Assembly (NCBI GenBank): GCA_028821195.1
Contig: JAPPHB010000085.1
Location: 128,580 to 192,579, forward strand
Source of the DNA: Gammaproteobacteria bacterium
GTDB taxonomy: Bacteria; Gemmatimonadota; Gemmatimonadetes; Longimicrobiales; Gaopeijiaceae
Direction: 5' to 3'
Length of the DNA: 64,000 nucleotides
This document shows positions 17,735-27,804 of this stretch, piece by piece. How positions within the stretch are numbered: position 1 is the stretch's first letter; each line of letters begins with the position of its first letter. Made by a program: the position numbers and the translations under genes. A model generated the notes under the pieces. The model saw nothing but the letters and a program-made list of their open reading frames with translations, was not told the DNA's origin and did no database searches.

Positions 17735-18988
17735 ATGAATACGATGAGAACACGTCCGGGGAGTATCCAACCGTGCCTGATCCGCTTGGCTGTTGGGCTG
17801 GCGACGATCATCCTGCCGGTGGTGGCCGCCTGCGAGGTGGAGAGCGACACCGGACAGACTCTCATGTCCGAAGCCCGCGACAGCGCCGGCATCACGATCG
17901 TCGAAAACGCGCGCCCAGCCGTGGGCTCGCGGCTCACATGGCGAATCGGGGAAACCCCCGCCGTGTCCATCGGGGCCGAGGAGGGCGACCCGGGGGAGAT
18001 GCTCTTCGACGTTCGGGACGCCACCAGACTCGCCGATGGCAGGATCGTGGTGGCGAACGCCGGGACCTCCGAGCTTCGGGTCTTCGGCGCGGACGGCGCG
18101 TATCTGGAGACGTGGGGAGGGCAGGGTGATGGCCCCGGGGAGTTCAGCGCCTACACCCCGGAGGCTGTGGCCAGGTGGCCCGGCGACTCGGTCGCCGCCG
18201 GCAACATGTTCGGCAGGCGTGTGGAGGTGTTCGATTCACAGGGTGACGCCGGCCGCACCGTCACCATGGCCGATGGCTACCACTCGTTTCTGGACGTCCT
18301 CCCCAACGGAACGGTGTTGGCCAAGCCGAGCGCGGTGCTGATGGGAGGCATCTTCGGCGCTGGTGAGCCGCTGATTCGGCGCGACGAGGACTTCGGTCTG
18401 CTCGGGCCCGACGGAGGACTGCGCCTGTCGCTGGGGGCACTCCCGGGCGAAGAGTGGTTTTCGTCGCCCGCGGGTCCGATGGCGATGCGCCATCCGTTCG
18501 GCCGCGCCACGATTGCGACCATCTGGGGCGATCTTGCGGTCGTGGCCCCGACCGACCGCTACGAACTCCGCGCCTACCGGAGCGATGGCACGCTGGTGAG
18601 GATCATTCGCCGCGAACATGAACTGCGGAGTCCCACACGGGCCGAGCTTGATGCCCTGCTCGCCGCCCGCTACGCGGACCTGCCGGAAGAACGGCGAATG
18701 GGTCTGCTCGCGGAGACTGCGGAAATGCCCCTCGTCGAGTTCTTCCCCGCGTTCGACGCGCTGCAGTCCGATCCGCTGGGCAACCTCTGGGTCCGGGAGT
18801 ACAGACTGCCGGGCCAGGACGGCAACGTCTGGACGGTCTTCGACGCGGCCGGCCGTGTGCAGGGGCTTGTGGAGACGCCGTCCGATTTCGATGTCTTCGA
18901 GATCGGCGAGGACTACATTCTCGGCACGATGGCGGACGAATTCGACGTGGAACGGGTGCAGATCTGGCCGCTTGACCGGGGCGGATAG
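17735..18988 (+). CDS. Lipoprotein with a 6-bladed beta-propeller fold
   Basis: About 417 residues from ATG 17735. A basic start and hydrophobic stretch lead to LPVVAAC, a good lipobox with Cys33, so the mature protein should be lipid-anchored. The body has repeated blade-like units: DVRDATRLADGRIVVANAGTSELRVF, then further copies of the pattern hydrophobic-DG-hydrophobic-V. These match the 6-bladed propeller family (NHL-like) common in Gemmatimonadota and Bacteroidota. The enzymatic role is unknown; such proteins are usually ligand- or surface-binding. GTG 17726, with GAGGGA five nt upstream, is a credible alternative start. The stop is 10 nt from the convergent peptidase gene. Confidence 0.7.
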   Translation: MNTMRTRPGSIQPCLIRLAVGLATIILPVVAACEVESDTGQTLMSEARDSAGITIVENARPAVGSRLTWRIGETPAVSIGAEEGDPGEMLFDVRDATRLADGRIVVANAGTSELRVFGADGAYLETWGGQGDGPGEFSAYTPEAVARWPGDSVAAGNMFGRRVEVFDSQGDAGRTVTMADGYHSFLDVLPNGTVLAKPSAVLMGGIFGAGEPLIRRDEDFGLLGPDGGLRLSLGALPGEEWFSSPAGPMAMRHPFGRATIATIWGDLAVVAPTDRYELRAYRSDGTLVRIIRREHELRSPTRAELDALLAARYADLPEERRMGLLAETAEMPLVEFFPAFDALQSDPLGNLWVREYRLPGQDGNVWTVFDAAGRVQGLVETPSDFDVFEIGEDYILGTMADEFDVERVQIWPLDRGG

Positions 18989-18998
18989 CCGGACTGGT

Positions 18999-21179
18999 CT
19001 ATCCTTCTCCCGCCCCCAGCTGCTGCAGCAGAAACGCCAGCTCCATGGCAGCGTTGCGCACATTCCGGCTGAACGCGCGTCCGCCGGCGTGCCCTGTGCG
19101 CGCGTCGTAGTCGAGGATCACCGGAAGCCCTGAACCGGTGGCCGCCTGTAGCCGGGCGGCCATCTTGCGGGCCTGCAGCGGCGGCACGCGCGTGTCCAGG
19201 TCGCCCTGGGTGAGCAAGACCGCCGGGTAGTCCACGCCGTCGCGCACGTTCTGGTAGGGCGAGAAGGTGCGGAGCACCTCGAATTCCTCGCGGACGGCCC
19301 CGTTCCCGTACTCGAGCAGCGCCGGCATGTTGTTGGCTTCGGTGAACTGGTAGAAGCGCACCAGGTCGAGTTCGGGGAGGCCGGCGAACACGGCGCGGAA
19401 GAGATCCGGGCGCTTTGTCATCGCGCTCCCGACCAGCAGTCCGCCGTTGCTTGCGCCCCGGATGGCCAGCCTGTCCGGGTTGGTGTAGCCGTTGTCCACC
19501 AGCCACTCGGCAGCGGCGATGAAGTCGGCGAAGACGTTTGGCTTGTTCTCGAGCATGCCGTCGCGGTGCCATTCCTCGCCGAACTCGCCCCCTCCGCGCA
19601 GCGTGGCCATGGCGTAGACGCCGCCCTGCTCCATCCACACGGCCGCCCGCGCGTCGAAGCGGGGCAGCAGGTTGACGTTGAAGCCCCCGTAGCCGTAGAG
19701 CAGGGTCGGGGTCGCGCCGTCCAGTTCGAGTCCCCGGCGATGCGCGACGTACATCGGCGCCTCGGTCCCGTCCGGGGAGGTGTACCACACCTGCTTGATC
19801 TCGTAGGCGCTGCCGTCGAAGGGGACGGCGGTGGGCCGCCATTCCTCAGTCTCCATGGTCTCGAGGTCCAGCTCGACCACGGTCTGGGGCGTGAGCAGGG
19901 ATGTGAGGGAGAGCAGGGCACGGCCCGCACCGTGTCCGCGGAACGACGCCACGTGATGTTCGGGGATCGGGATCTCGTCCTTCACGGTACCGTCCCGCGC
20001 GTAGCGCACGATGCGGCTGCTCACGTTGCGCAGATAGTCGGCGAAGAGGTCGCCATCGAACCGCTGATAGCCGGTCAGCAGATCCTCGGCCTCGGGGATG
20101 ACCTCACGCCACTGGCTCGGGTCGAGGGCATCCGGTCGCACCGCCACCAGGCGGTTCAGGGGCGCGTTCAGGTTGGTGAGCAGGTAGATCTCGCCGTCCA
20201 CCCAGCGGGCCTGGAAGCGGGCGGGTGCGCCGACCACGAGAGGCATCGGGTCAGCCCCGGAACTCAGGTCATGCAGGTAGACATCGGTACGCGCCCAGCC
20301 GTGCTGCACGGTGTAGATCAGGTAGCGGCCTTCGGCCACCTCCGAGGCGTTGACGAAAGCGGTCGGCCCGATCCCCGCTCCGAACAGTTCAACATCCTCC
20401 GACATGTCGGTGCCCAGGATATGCCGGCGCACACGGGGGCCAGTCTGACGGGAGCGATGGGTGTAGTAGAAGCCGGTGCCGTCGGAGGTAAAGGCGATGC
20501 TGCCGTAGAGTGCCGTCGGCAGCCGGTCGGGAAGATCCTCGCCCGACTCGAGGTTGCGCACCCGAACTTCGATTTCGTCCGGGCCCCCGTCCCGGATCGA
20601 ATAGAGCATCAGGCGGCCATCGAGCGAGAAGTCCTGGATCCCGACGCTCGTGGTTCCGTCGGCGCGCAGGTCCAGCGGATCGACAACGACCTCGTAGTCA
20701 GCGGCGACGTCCAACGGGACATCATCCGGCTCGTCGGGCGCCGTCCGCCGGTAGATCGCCCCTACCTCCCGCCCAGGCTTGCGGTAGGCGAAGTACTCGT
20801 AGTCTCCGTGACGCTGGGGATACACCACGCCGGGAACATCCATCAACTCCCGCAGGCGCGCCTCCAGCCCGGCACGCAACGCCGACTCCCCGAGGATCTG
20901 CTCCGCGTACGCGTTCTGCTCGGCGATCCAGGCCCGCGTCTCGGGACTGTCCTGGTCCTCCAGCCAGCGGTACGGATCTGTGAAGACGACGCCGTGCAGG
21001 GTGTCCATGACGGGATCCTGCACCGTCTCCGGTGGCGGGGGATAGGGGCTTCCGCACGCAACTGCCAGCATCGCCGGCAGAATGCTCCACAGGCAGTGCC
21101 GTCGTTGACTGTGCGTGGGATCGATCGGGAAGCGGGGGACCCGACCGGCGCCGGATTCACGATGTCCAGATGCAGCCAT
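18999..21179 (-). CDS. Prolyl oligopeptidase family (S9A) lipoprotein peptidase
   Basis: A 726-residue serine peptidase that cleaves small proline-containing peptides. A lipobox (LAVAC, Cys42) predicts export and lipid anchoring, unlike the cytosolic animal enzyme. The propeller follows from DPYRWLEDQDSPETRAW. In the C-terminal hydrolase domain the nucleophile is Ser in RGASNGGLL (~576), the acid is Asp in GDLDTRVPP (~662), and the base is His in ARTGHAGG (~699), so the triad is intact. The ATG at 21179 has GGAGG with a 7-nt spacer; the longer frame to 21221 runs into the vap operator. Its SD sits beside that operator, so the two divergent units may influence each other. Confidence 0.93.
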   Translation of the reverse strand: MAASGHRESGAGRVPRFPIDPTHSQRRHCLWSILPAMLAVACGSPYPPPPETVQDPVMDTLHGVVFTDPYRWLEDQDSPETRAWIAEQNAYAEQILGESALRAGLEARLRELMDVPGVVYPQRHGDYEYFAYRKPGREVGAIYRRTAPDEPDDVPLDVAADYEVVVDPLDLRADGTTSVGIQDFSLDGRLMLYSIRDGGPDEIEVRVRNLESGEDLPDRLPTALYGSIAFTSDGTGFYYTHRSRQTGPRVRRHILGTDMSEDVELFGAGIGPTAFVNASEVAEGRYLIYTVQHGWARTDVYLHDLSSGADPMPLVVGAPARFQARWVDGEIYLLTNLNAPLNRLVAVRPDALDPSQWREVIPEAEDLLTGYQRFDGDLFADYLRNVSSRIVRYARDGTVKDEIPIPEHHVASFRGHGAGRALLSLTSLLTPQTVVELDLETMETEEWRPTAVPFDGSAYEIKQVWYTSPDGTEAPMYVAHRRGLELDGATPTLLYGYGGFNVNLLPRFDARAAVWMEQGGVYAMATLRGGGEFGEEWHRDGMLENKPNVFADFIAAAEWLVDNGYTNPDRLAIRGASNGGLLVGSAMTKRPDLFRAVFAGLPELDLVRFYQFTEANNMPALLEYGNGAVREEFEVLRTFSPYQNVRDGVDYPAVLLTQGDLDTRVPPLQARKMAARLQAATGSGLPVILDYDARTGHAGGRAFSRNVRNAAMELAFLLQQLGAGEG

Positions 21180-21191
21180 CAGGGTTCCTCC

Positions 21192-21232
21192 AGAAGATAT
21201 GGGTTGCCCATATCTTCTCATATGGGTAGTAT
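21192..21232. promoter_or_regulatory. VapB-type operator (12-bp inverted repeat) overlapping the vapBC promoter
   Basis: AGAAGATATGGG at 21192-21203 and CCCATATCTTCT at 21207-21218 form a perfect inverted repeat around TTG. A further half-site, ATATGGG, lies at 21220-21226. A promoter is visible inside it: TTGCCC at 21204-21209, a 17-nt spacer, and TAGTAT at 21227-21232. The expected start point falls at about 21239, the A of the vapB ATG. Type II antitoxins of the ribbon-helix-helix kind bind such palindromes to repress their own operon. Confidence 0.75.
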
Positions 21233-21238
21233 GTAATC

Positions 21239-21487
21239 ATGAAGACCACGCTCGACATCCAGGACGAACTGTTCGCGCGCGCCAAGCGCCATGCACGCAA
21301 GATCGGTCGGCCTCTGCGCGCGGTGGTCGAGGAAGGCCTCCGCCGGGTGCTGGACGCATCGGGGCCGCCTCCGCGTTACGAGCTTCCGGATCTGAGCGTC
21401 GGCCGCGCGGGTGCTCGCGACCCGCTTGAAGACTACTCCTGGCAGGACCTGCGCGACATCATCTACGACGACCGGGAGCACCGGTGA
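21239..21487 (+). CDS. VapB-type antitoxin, ribbon-helix-helix (DUF2191-like)
   Basis: An 82-residue protein beginning MKTTLDIQDELFARAKRHA, the beta strand and first helix of a MetJ/Arc-type ribbon-helix-helix, followed by RPLRAVVEEGLRRVL as the second helix. The rest is a flexible acidic tail (DYSWQDLRDIIYDD) that should wrap and inhibit the toxin. It is the first gene of a two-gene unit and lies directly downstream of its palindromic operator. No Shine-Dalgarno precedes the ATG, and the predicted transcription start coincides with it, so the mRNA may be leaderless. The protein probably also acts as the autorepressor. Confidence 0.88.
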   Translation: MKTTLDIQDELFARAKRHARKIGRPLRAVVEEGLRRVLDASGPPPRYELPDLSVGRAGARDPLEDYSWQDLRDIIYDDREHR

Positions 21488-21512
21488 CGAACGACGACCT
21501 CCGGCGCAACCG

Positions 21513-21968
21513 TTGATCGCCGTAGACACCAACGTGCTGGTGTACGCGCACCGCCGCGAATCCCGGGTGCACCCGGCCGCTCGGAAGATCATGCGAAGGC
21601 TGGCGGAGGGGCGCCACCCATGGGCCATTCCCTGGCCCTGCTGCTTCGAGTTCCTGAGCGTGGTCACCAACCGCCGCATCTGGAAGGATGGGGCCAGCTC
21701 ATCGGAGCAGGCGTGGCAGCAACTGGAAGCCTGGGCCGCATCGCCGTCGAATCGTCTGATCGGCGAAACCGACGATTTCCCCGCCACGCTGGCACCGTTC
21801 ATCCAGCGCCCGCGCGTGCACGGGGGCGTGGTGCACGACGCGCGGGTCGCCGCGATCTGCCTCGCGCACGGGGTCGAGGTGCTCCTGTCCCGGGACAGGG
21901 ACTTCATGCTCTTTCCGGAGTTGCGGATCCGGGACCCGTTCCGGAAGAGCGAGGCGTTGCTGGCCTGA
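21513..21968 (+). CDS. VapC-type PIN-domain ribonuclease toxin
   Basis: A 151-residue PIN-domain endoribonuclease, starting at TTG 21513 (IAVDTNVLVYAHR). The four acidic residues that bind Mg2+ are present: Asp5, Glu46 (CCFEFLSVV), Asp109 (VVHDARVAAI) and Asp128 or Asp130 (LLSRDRDF). VapC toxins cleave specific tRNA or rRNA sites when the antitoxin is degraded. The longer frame back to 21411 overlaps the antitoxin and has no family resemblance before the DTN motif. A 25-nt gap separates it from vapB, so coupling is probable. It ends 36 nt before the convergent glnS stop. Confidence 0.87.
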   Translation: MIAVDTNVLVYAHRRESRVHPAARKIMRRLAEGRHPWAIPWPCCFEFLSVVTNRRIWKDGASSSEQAWQQLEAWAASPSNRLIGETDDFPATLAPFIQRPRVHGGVVHDARVAAICLAHGVEVLLSRDRDFMLFPELRIRDPFRKSEALLA

Positions 21969-22004
21969 ACCTACGGCTGTCCCCCGGGCCGGGCAGGCTT
22001 TCCC

Positions 22005-23773
<1,769 letters not shown>

Positions 23774-23777
<4 letters not shown>

Positions 23778-25012
23778 GTATCCCCAGCTCCCGGGCGATT
23801 CGCCAGCACGTCCAGCACGTAGTCGATGTCGGTCTCGGTGTGGTCGGCGTTGATCTGGGCGCGAATCTCCTCGTCTCCGCGCGGCACCACGGGAAAGGCC
23901 AGACCGGTGGCCAGGATACCATGGTCGCGCAGATGGCGCACGAGTTCATGCGTGCGTGCGGTATCGCGGATCATCAGGGGAACCACCGGATGCTCTCCCT
24001 GCAGCACCTCGATGCCAAGGCGCATCAAGCCATCTTCAAAGCGCCGGGTGAGCGCGCGCAGGCGCTCGAGCAGCTGCCGTCCCTCCCCGCTGTCGAGAAT
24101 CTCCACCGCCTTCAGCGCGGCCCTTGCCTCCCCAGGCGTGATCGGGTTCGAGTAGATATAGAACGGCGCGCTCTCGCGCAGATAGCGCACCAGCGCCGCG
24201 TTGGTCGCCACATATCCGCCGTTGACCCCGAGGGCCTTTCCCAGGGTGGCCACCAGGATGTCCACGGGAGGGGCGCCGGTGTATTCCTCCGTGCCTCGGC
24301 CGGTGGCCCCGATGGCGCCCACGCCATGAGAGTCGTCGAGCACCACCACCACGTTCTCGGGGAAGTTGCGGTCGTGGCGGCGGGCAATCTCCATGATCTC
24401 GTCCACGGGCGCGTGCACGCCGCGCATGCTGAAGATGCCGTCGGTCACCACGACGGCGCGGCGGGCCTTGCCGGCGGCCTGCGCAAGCGCCCGGTCCAGC
24501 GCGCGCATGTCGAGGTGCGGGTACACCACCTTCGACAGGGGGCGTGCCAGGCGCACCGCGTTGATGATGGAGTTGTGGTTCAGCTCGTCGGAGATGAGTG
24601 CGGTCCCCGCGTCGATGAGCGGGACCAGGCAGCCCACCACCGCCGCGTAGGCAGAAGAGAACAGCATGGCCTCCTCGCGTCCGTGGAAGCGTGCCAGCCG
24701 GCGCTCCAGTTCCACGTGCGCCGCATAGGTGCCGCTGATGAAGCGCACCGCCCCCGGACCCGCCCCCGACGCCCGCGCCTCGGCTTCCTCCGCCGCGATG
24801 ACGTCGGGACGCAGGCCCATCCCCAGGTAGGAGTTGGAGTTGAGGCGAATGAAGGGGCGCTCGCCCTCGCCCTCCAGCCTGACCCTGGGACCACGCTCCC
24901 CGCGTGGCATCTCCACGGCTGTGACCACGGCTTCCGCGCCCTTGGCGGTGCCTTTCCGTGCGAGTTCGCGGACGTGGCCGTCCAGCACGTCGGTCAGGCG
25001 GTCGAGCGGCAT
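23774..25012 (-). CDS. kbl: 2-amino-3-ketobutyrate CoA ligase (glycine C-acetyltransferase)
   Basis: A 412-residue PLP enzyme of the alpha-oxoamine synthase family. It cleaves 2-amino-3-ketobutyrate with CoA to give glycine and acetyl-CoA. Marks are SNSYLGMG near the start, [16 protein letters not shown] (cofactor Asp), and [16 protein letters not shown] with the Schiff-base Lys. ATG 25012 is preferred because GGAG lies 5 nt upstream; a frame to 25060 overlaps the tdh gene. The adjacent L-threonine dehydrogenase gene ends 13 nt before the start. This neighbour settles the choice between Kbl and biotin synthase homologues such as BioF. It overlaps glnS by 4 nt. Confidence 0.9.
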
Positions 25013-25025
25013 GGGGTCTCCGGGA

Positions 25026-26012
25026 TCAGCGAGGGACTGTCGGATGCGGGTTCGGAGCATCGGAGGAAGCGGATGCCCGGCGCCGCAGGTTTGCGACCAT
25101 CTCCGCAGTCATTGCGGCAAGATCGTACTCCGGCTTCCAGCCCCACTCCTCCCGCGCGACGGAGTCGTCGATGCGCCGCGGCCAGGAGTCGGCGATGCCC
25201 TGACGCAAGGGGTCCACGCGGTAGTCCATGCGGAAGTGCGGCAGGTGACGCCGCATCTCGGCGGCGAGCATCCGGGGAGTGAACTGCATGGCGGTGATGT
25301 TGTAGGCGTTGCGGTGCGCAAGCCGGCGCGGGTCCGCCTCCATCAGCTCGATCACGGCGCGGACGGCGTCCGGCATGTACATCATGTCCAGTTGCGTGTC
25401 GGGCCGCAGGGGACAGGTATAGGCGCCCCGCCCACCCGCCTCGCGGAAGGCGTCCACGGCGTAGTCGGTTGTGCCGCCGCCGGGCTCGGCCACATGCGAG
25501 ATGAGGCCCGGAAAGCGCACGCCGCGGGTATCGACGCCGAAGCGCAGGTGGTAGAAGTCGCAGATCATCTCCCCCGCGGCCTTGGTGATGCCGTACATGG
25601 TGACGGGCCGCTGGGCCGCTTCCTGCGGCACTCGGTCGAGTGGAATGGAGGGGCCGAAGCTCGCGATGGAGCTCGGGAAGAAGACGGCCGAACGCTCTGA
25701 GCGCGCCGCCTCCAGGACGTTGACCAGACCGCCCAGATTCACCCGGTACGCCAGCCGGGGGCGCTGCTCCCCGGTCACCGACAACAGGGCCGCCAGGTGG
25801 AACACCGTATGCGGGCGGAAGCGGCGCACCGCAGCCAGCAACGCCTCGCCGTCCGTACAGTCGAGGGGAGCGAAGGGGCCGCCCAGCGTTGCCGCCGCAT
25901 CCGTGCTCAGGTCGGTCGCGAGCACGTTCTCCTGCCCGTAAAGGGCGCGCAGCGCCACAACCAGTTCGGTGCCCACCTGGCCGCCGGCCCCGATCACCAG
26001 AGTCCGTTTCAT
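25026..26012 (-). CDS. tdh: L-threonine 3-dehydrogenase, NAD-epimerase (short-chain) type
   Basis: A 328-residue extended SDR that oxidises L-threonine to 2-amino-3-ketobutyrate with NAD+. The dinucleotide motif is GAGGQVG (residues 8-14). The catalytic Ser lies in FFPSSIASFGP and the Tyr/Lys pair in MYGITKAAGE. ISHVAEPGGGTTDYAVDAF, RPDTQLDMMYMPDA and QGIADSWPRRIDDSVA are specific to the epimerase-like TDH (Flavobacterium and animal type), which is unrelated to the zinc TDH of E. coli. It precedes kbl, completing the two-step threonine-to-glycine pathway. It follows the SDR gene at 26050-26781 by 37 nt, so all four genes may form one operon. Confidence 0.9.
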   Translation of the reverse strand: MKRTLVIGAGGQVGTELVVALRALYGQENVLATDLSTDAAATLGGPFAPLDCTDGEALLAAVRRFRPHTVFHLAALLSVTGEQRPRLAYRVNLGGLVNVLEAARSERSAVFFPSSIASFGPSIPLDRVPQEAAQRPVTMYGITKAAGEMICDFYHLRFGVDTRGVRFPGLISHVAEPGGGTTDYAVDAFREAGGRGAYTCPLRPDTQLDMMYMPDAVRAVIELMEADPRRLAHRNAYNITAMQFTPRMLAAEMRRHLPHFRMDYRVDPLRQGIADSWPRRIDDSVAREEWGWKPEYDLAAMTAEMVANLRRRASASSDAPNPHPTVPR

Positions 26013-26049
26013 GCGGAGATGCGCTCGCGGGTCGTCCCGGTTCGGGTGG

Positions 26050-26781
26050 TCACGTTCGCTTTCGAATCGGTCGGCTGGGCCTCAACTCGATCCTGCTGGG
26101 CAGGGCGCGCCCGGGATAGGCCAGCAGGTCCACCACGGCCCGTGCCACGTCGCGCGGATCCAGCTTCCAGTCGTGGACGGCGGACTGGCCACGGAACCCG
26201 GTGTTCACGCTTCCGGGCATGATGACGCTCACGCGGATGTTCCGGTGGCGCAGGTCGAGCATCATCGCTTCGGTCATGCCGAGGAGGCCGAACTTGCTGG
26301 CGTTGTACCCCGTTCCACCGGCGAAGGCGTGCCGGCCCGCGAGCGAGCCGATGTTGATGATCCAGCCGCCGCCGCTGTCGGTCAGATGCGGAACCGCCGC
26401 CCTGGAGCAGTAGAACACGCCGCCCAGGTTGGTGTCGATCTGCTCGCGCCAGTGCTCGACGGAGAGCTCGTCGATGGGGGCGAAGCGGCCCCAGCCGGCG
26501 TTGTTCACCAGGACGTCCAGCCGTCCGAAGCGGTCCACGGCGGAATCGATCAGGCGCCGGCACTCCTCCGGATGCCGCACGTCGCACGCGATTCCGGCGG
26601 CGCGTCCGCTACCCAGGGCTCCCAGCTCGCCTGCCACCCGGCGGACATCGCCGCCCGTCCGGGCGCTGACGACGACGTCGGCGTCGCGTCGCGCGAGCGC
26701 GCTCGCGATCTCGAGCCCGATGCCCCCCGTGCTTCCCGTCACAACGCACGCCGTGCCGGCGAGATTCCCGCTTCCGCTCAT
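26050..26781 (-). CDS. Short-chain dehydrogenase/reductase
   Basis: A classical SDR of 243 residues. The cofactor motif is TGSTGGIG near the start, followed by NNAGWG, then Ser in NIGSLAG and the YxxxK pair in YNASK; the tetrad is therefore complete. A PGSVNTGF segment follows, as in classical SDRs. Length and motif set are those of 3-oxoacyl-ACP-reductase-like enzymes, but substrate cannot be deduced. ATG 26781 has AAGGTG about 9 nt upstream; GTG 26793 would add four residues. It is probably the first gene of the tdh-kbl-glnS unit, and the gene at 26968 diverges from it. Confidence 0.85.
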   Translation of the reverse strand: MSGSGNLAGTACVVTGSTGGIGLEIASALARRDADVVVSARTGGDVRRVAGELGALGSGRAAGIACDVRHPEECRRLIDSAVDRFGRLDVLVNNAGWGRFAPIDELSVEHWREQIDTNLGGVFYCSRAAVPHLTDSGGGWIINIGSLAGRHAFAGGTGYNASKFGLLGMTEAMMLDLRHRNIRVSVIMPGSVNTGFRGQSAVHDWKLDPRDVARAVVDLLAYPGRALPSRIELRPSRPIRKRT

Positions 26782-26967
26782 CTCGTGTGTCACCTTCCGC
26801 TCATCTTCGTTTGCCGCCCTCCGCGGGCTCCGGTAGCTTCTCCGGGCTTACTCACGGCATGCCTCGCAAGCGCGATCGGATTCGCAGGTGGCCGCGCGCG
26901 GCCCACCGGCAACAGGGGGTCCAACACCGGTGATCCAACACCCTTCCACAAGCGACGATCCCTGCGC

Positions 26968-27732
26968 GTGACGGGCCGCCCGCGCACCCGAACCGAGGCG
27001 CCGCCACCCGGCGGCCGGGTCGCTCTGGTGACGGGCGGAGCCGTGCGCGTCGGGCGTGCCATCACCCTGGCCCTGGCGGACGCCGGCTTCGACGTGGTCG
27101 TGGGATACCACGGCTCGGCGGAGGCGGCGCGGGAGGTGGTCGCGGAGGTGGAGGGCAGGGGCCGGCGCGCGCACTCCGTCCGGGCCGATCTCGCCACGAG
27201 CGCCGGCGCGAAGGCGCTGGCCGAGGCCGCGACAACCGCCTGGGGGCGCCTCGACCTGCTCGTCAACAATGCCTCCACCTTCCTTGCCACGCCGTTCGAC
27301 GAGATCGGCGAGGAGGAATGGGACCAGGTGATGGCGGTCAACCTGAGGGCCCCCTTCCTGCTCATCCAGGCCACCGCGGCGGCGCTCGCCGCCAGCCGGG
27401 GCAGTGTGGTCAACATCGTCGACCTGTCGGCGCTCAGGCCGTGGGCGCGCTATCCCCACCACTCCGTCTCCAAGGCCGCGCTCGCCCACCTCACCCGGGT
27501 GGCCGCGCGGTCGCTGGCGCCCCGGGTGCGGGTCAACGCGGTCGCACCCGGGTCTGTGCTCCCCGAGGAAGACGCCACGCCGGAGGACATCCGGGCCGCC
27601 GCCGCGCGCATTCCCCTGGGCGGCTGGGGATCCCCCGAAGACGTGGCGCGCGCGGTGCTGTTTCTCGACCGGTCGCCCTTCATGACGGGCGAGGTGATCG
27701 TGGTGGACGGGGGCGCGCACGGCGCCTCCTGA
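26968..27732 (+). CDS. SDR family, pteridine-reductase (PTR1/FolM)-like
   Basis: About 254 residues from GTG 26968. The TGGAVRVGRAI cofactor motif has the Arg that marks the pteridine reductase group, and NNASTF and VNLRAPFLL also fit. PTR1/FolM enzymes reduce dihydrobiopterin- or dihydrofolate-type pterins with NADPH. At the catalytic YxxxK position the sequence reads RYPHHSVSK, so His stands where Tyr is expected, with a Tyr three residues earlier. This may alter or abolish activity. The long frame reaching back to 25969 crosses the divergent genes and is a shadow. Start choice is weak because no clear Shine-Dalgarno precedes it. Confidence 0.78.
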   Translation: MTGRPRTRTEAPPPGGRVALVTGGAVRVGRAITLALADAGFDVVVGYHGSAEAAREVVAEVEGRGRRAHSVRADLATSAGAKALAEAATTAWGRLDLLVNNASTFLATPFDEIGEEEWDQVMAVNLRAPFLLIQATAAALAASRGSVVNIVDLSALRPWARYPHHSVSKAALAHLTRVAARSLAPRVRVNAVAPGSVLPEEDATPEDIRAAAARIPLGGWGSPEDVARAVLFLDRSPFMTGEVIVVDGGAHGAS

Positions 27733-27804
27733 CGGCTCCCGGGGCATTCGGTCTCGGGGAGCACGGGCGCTCATGCCGCCGCCAGTCCCGGGCACGGCCG
27801 CTCG

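Noticed and set aside
25969-27732. A 587-residue frame giving the PTR1-like protein a long leader
   Set aside because: The leader crosses the divergent SDR and tdh genes and is low-complexity. The real protein starts near 26968.
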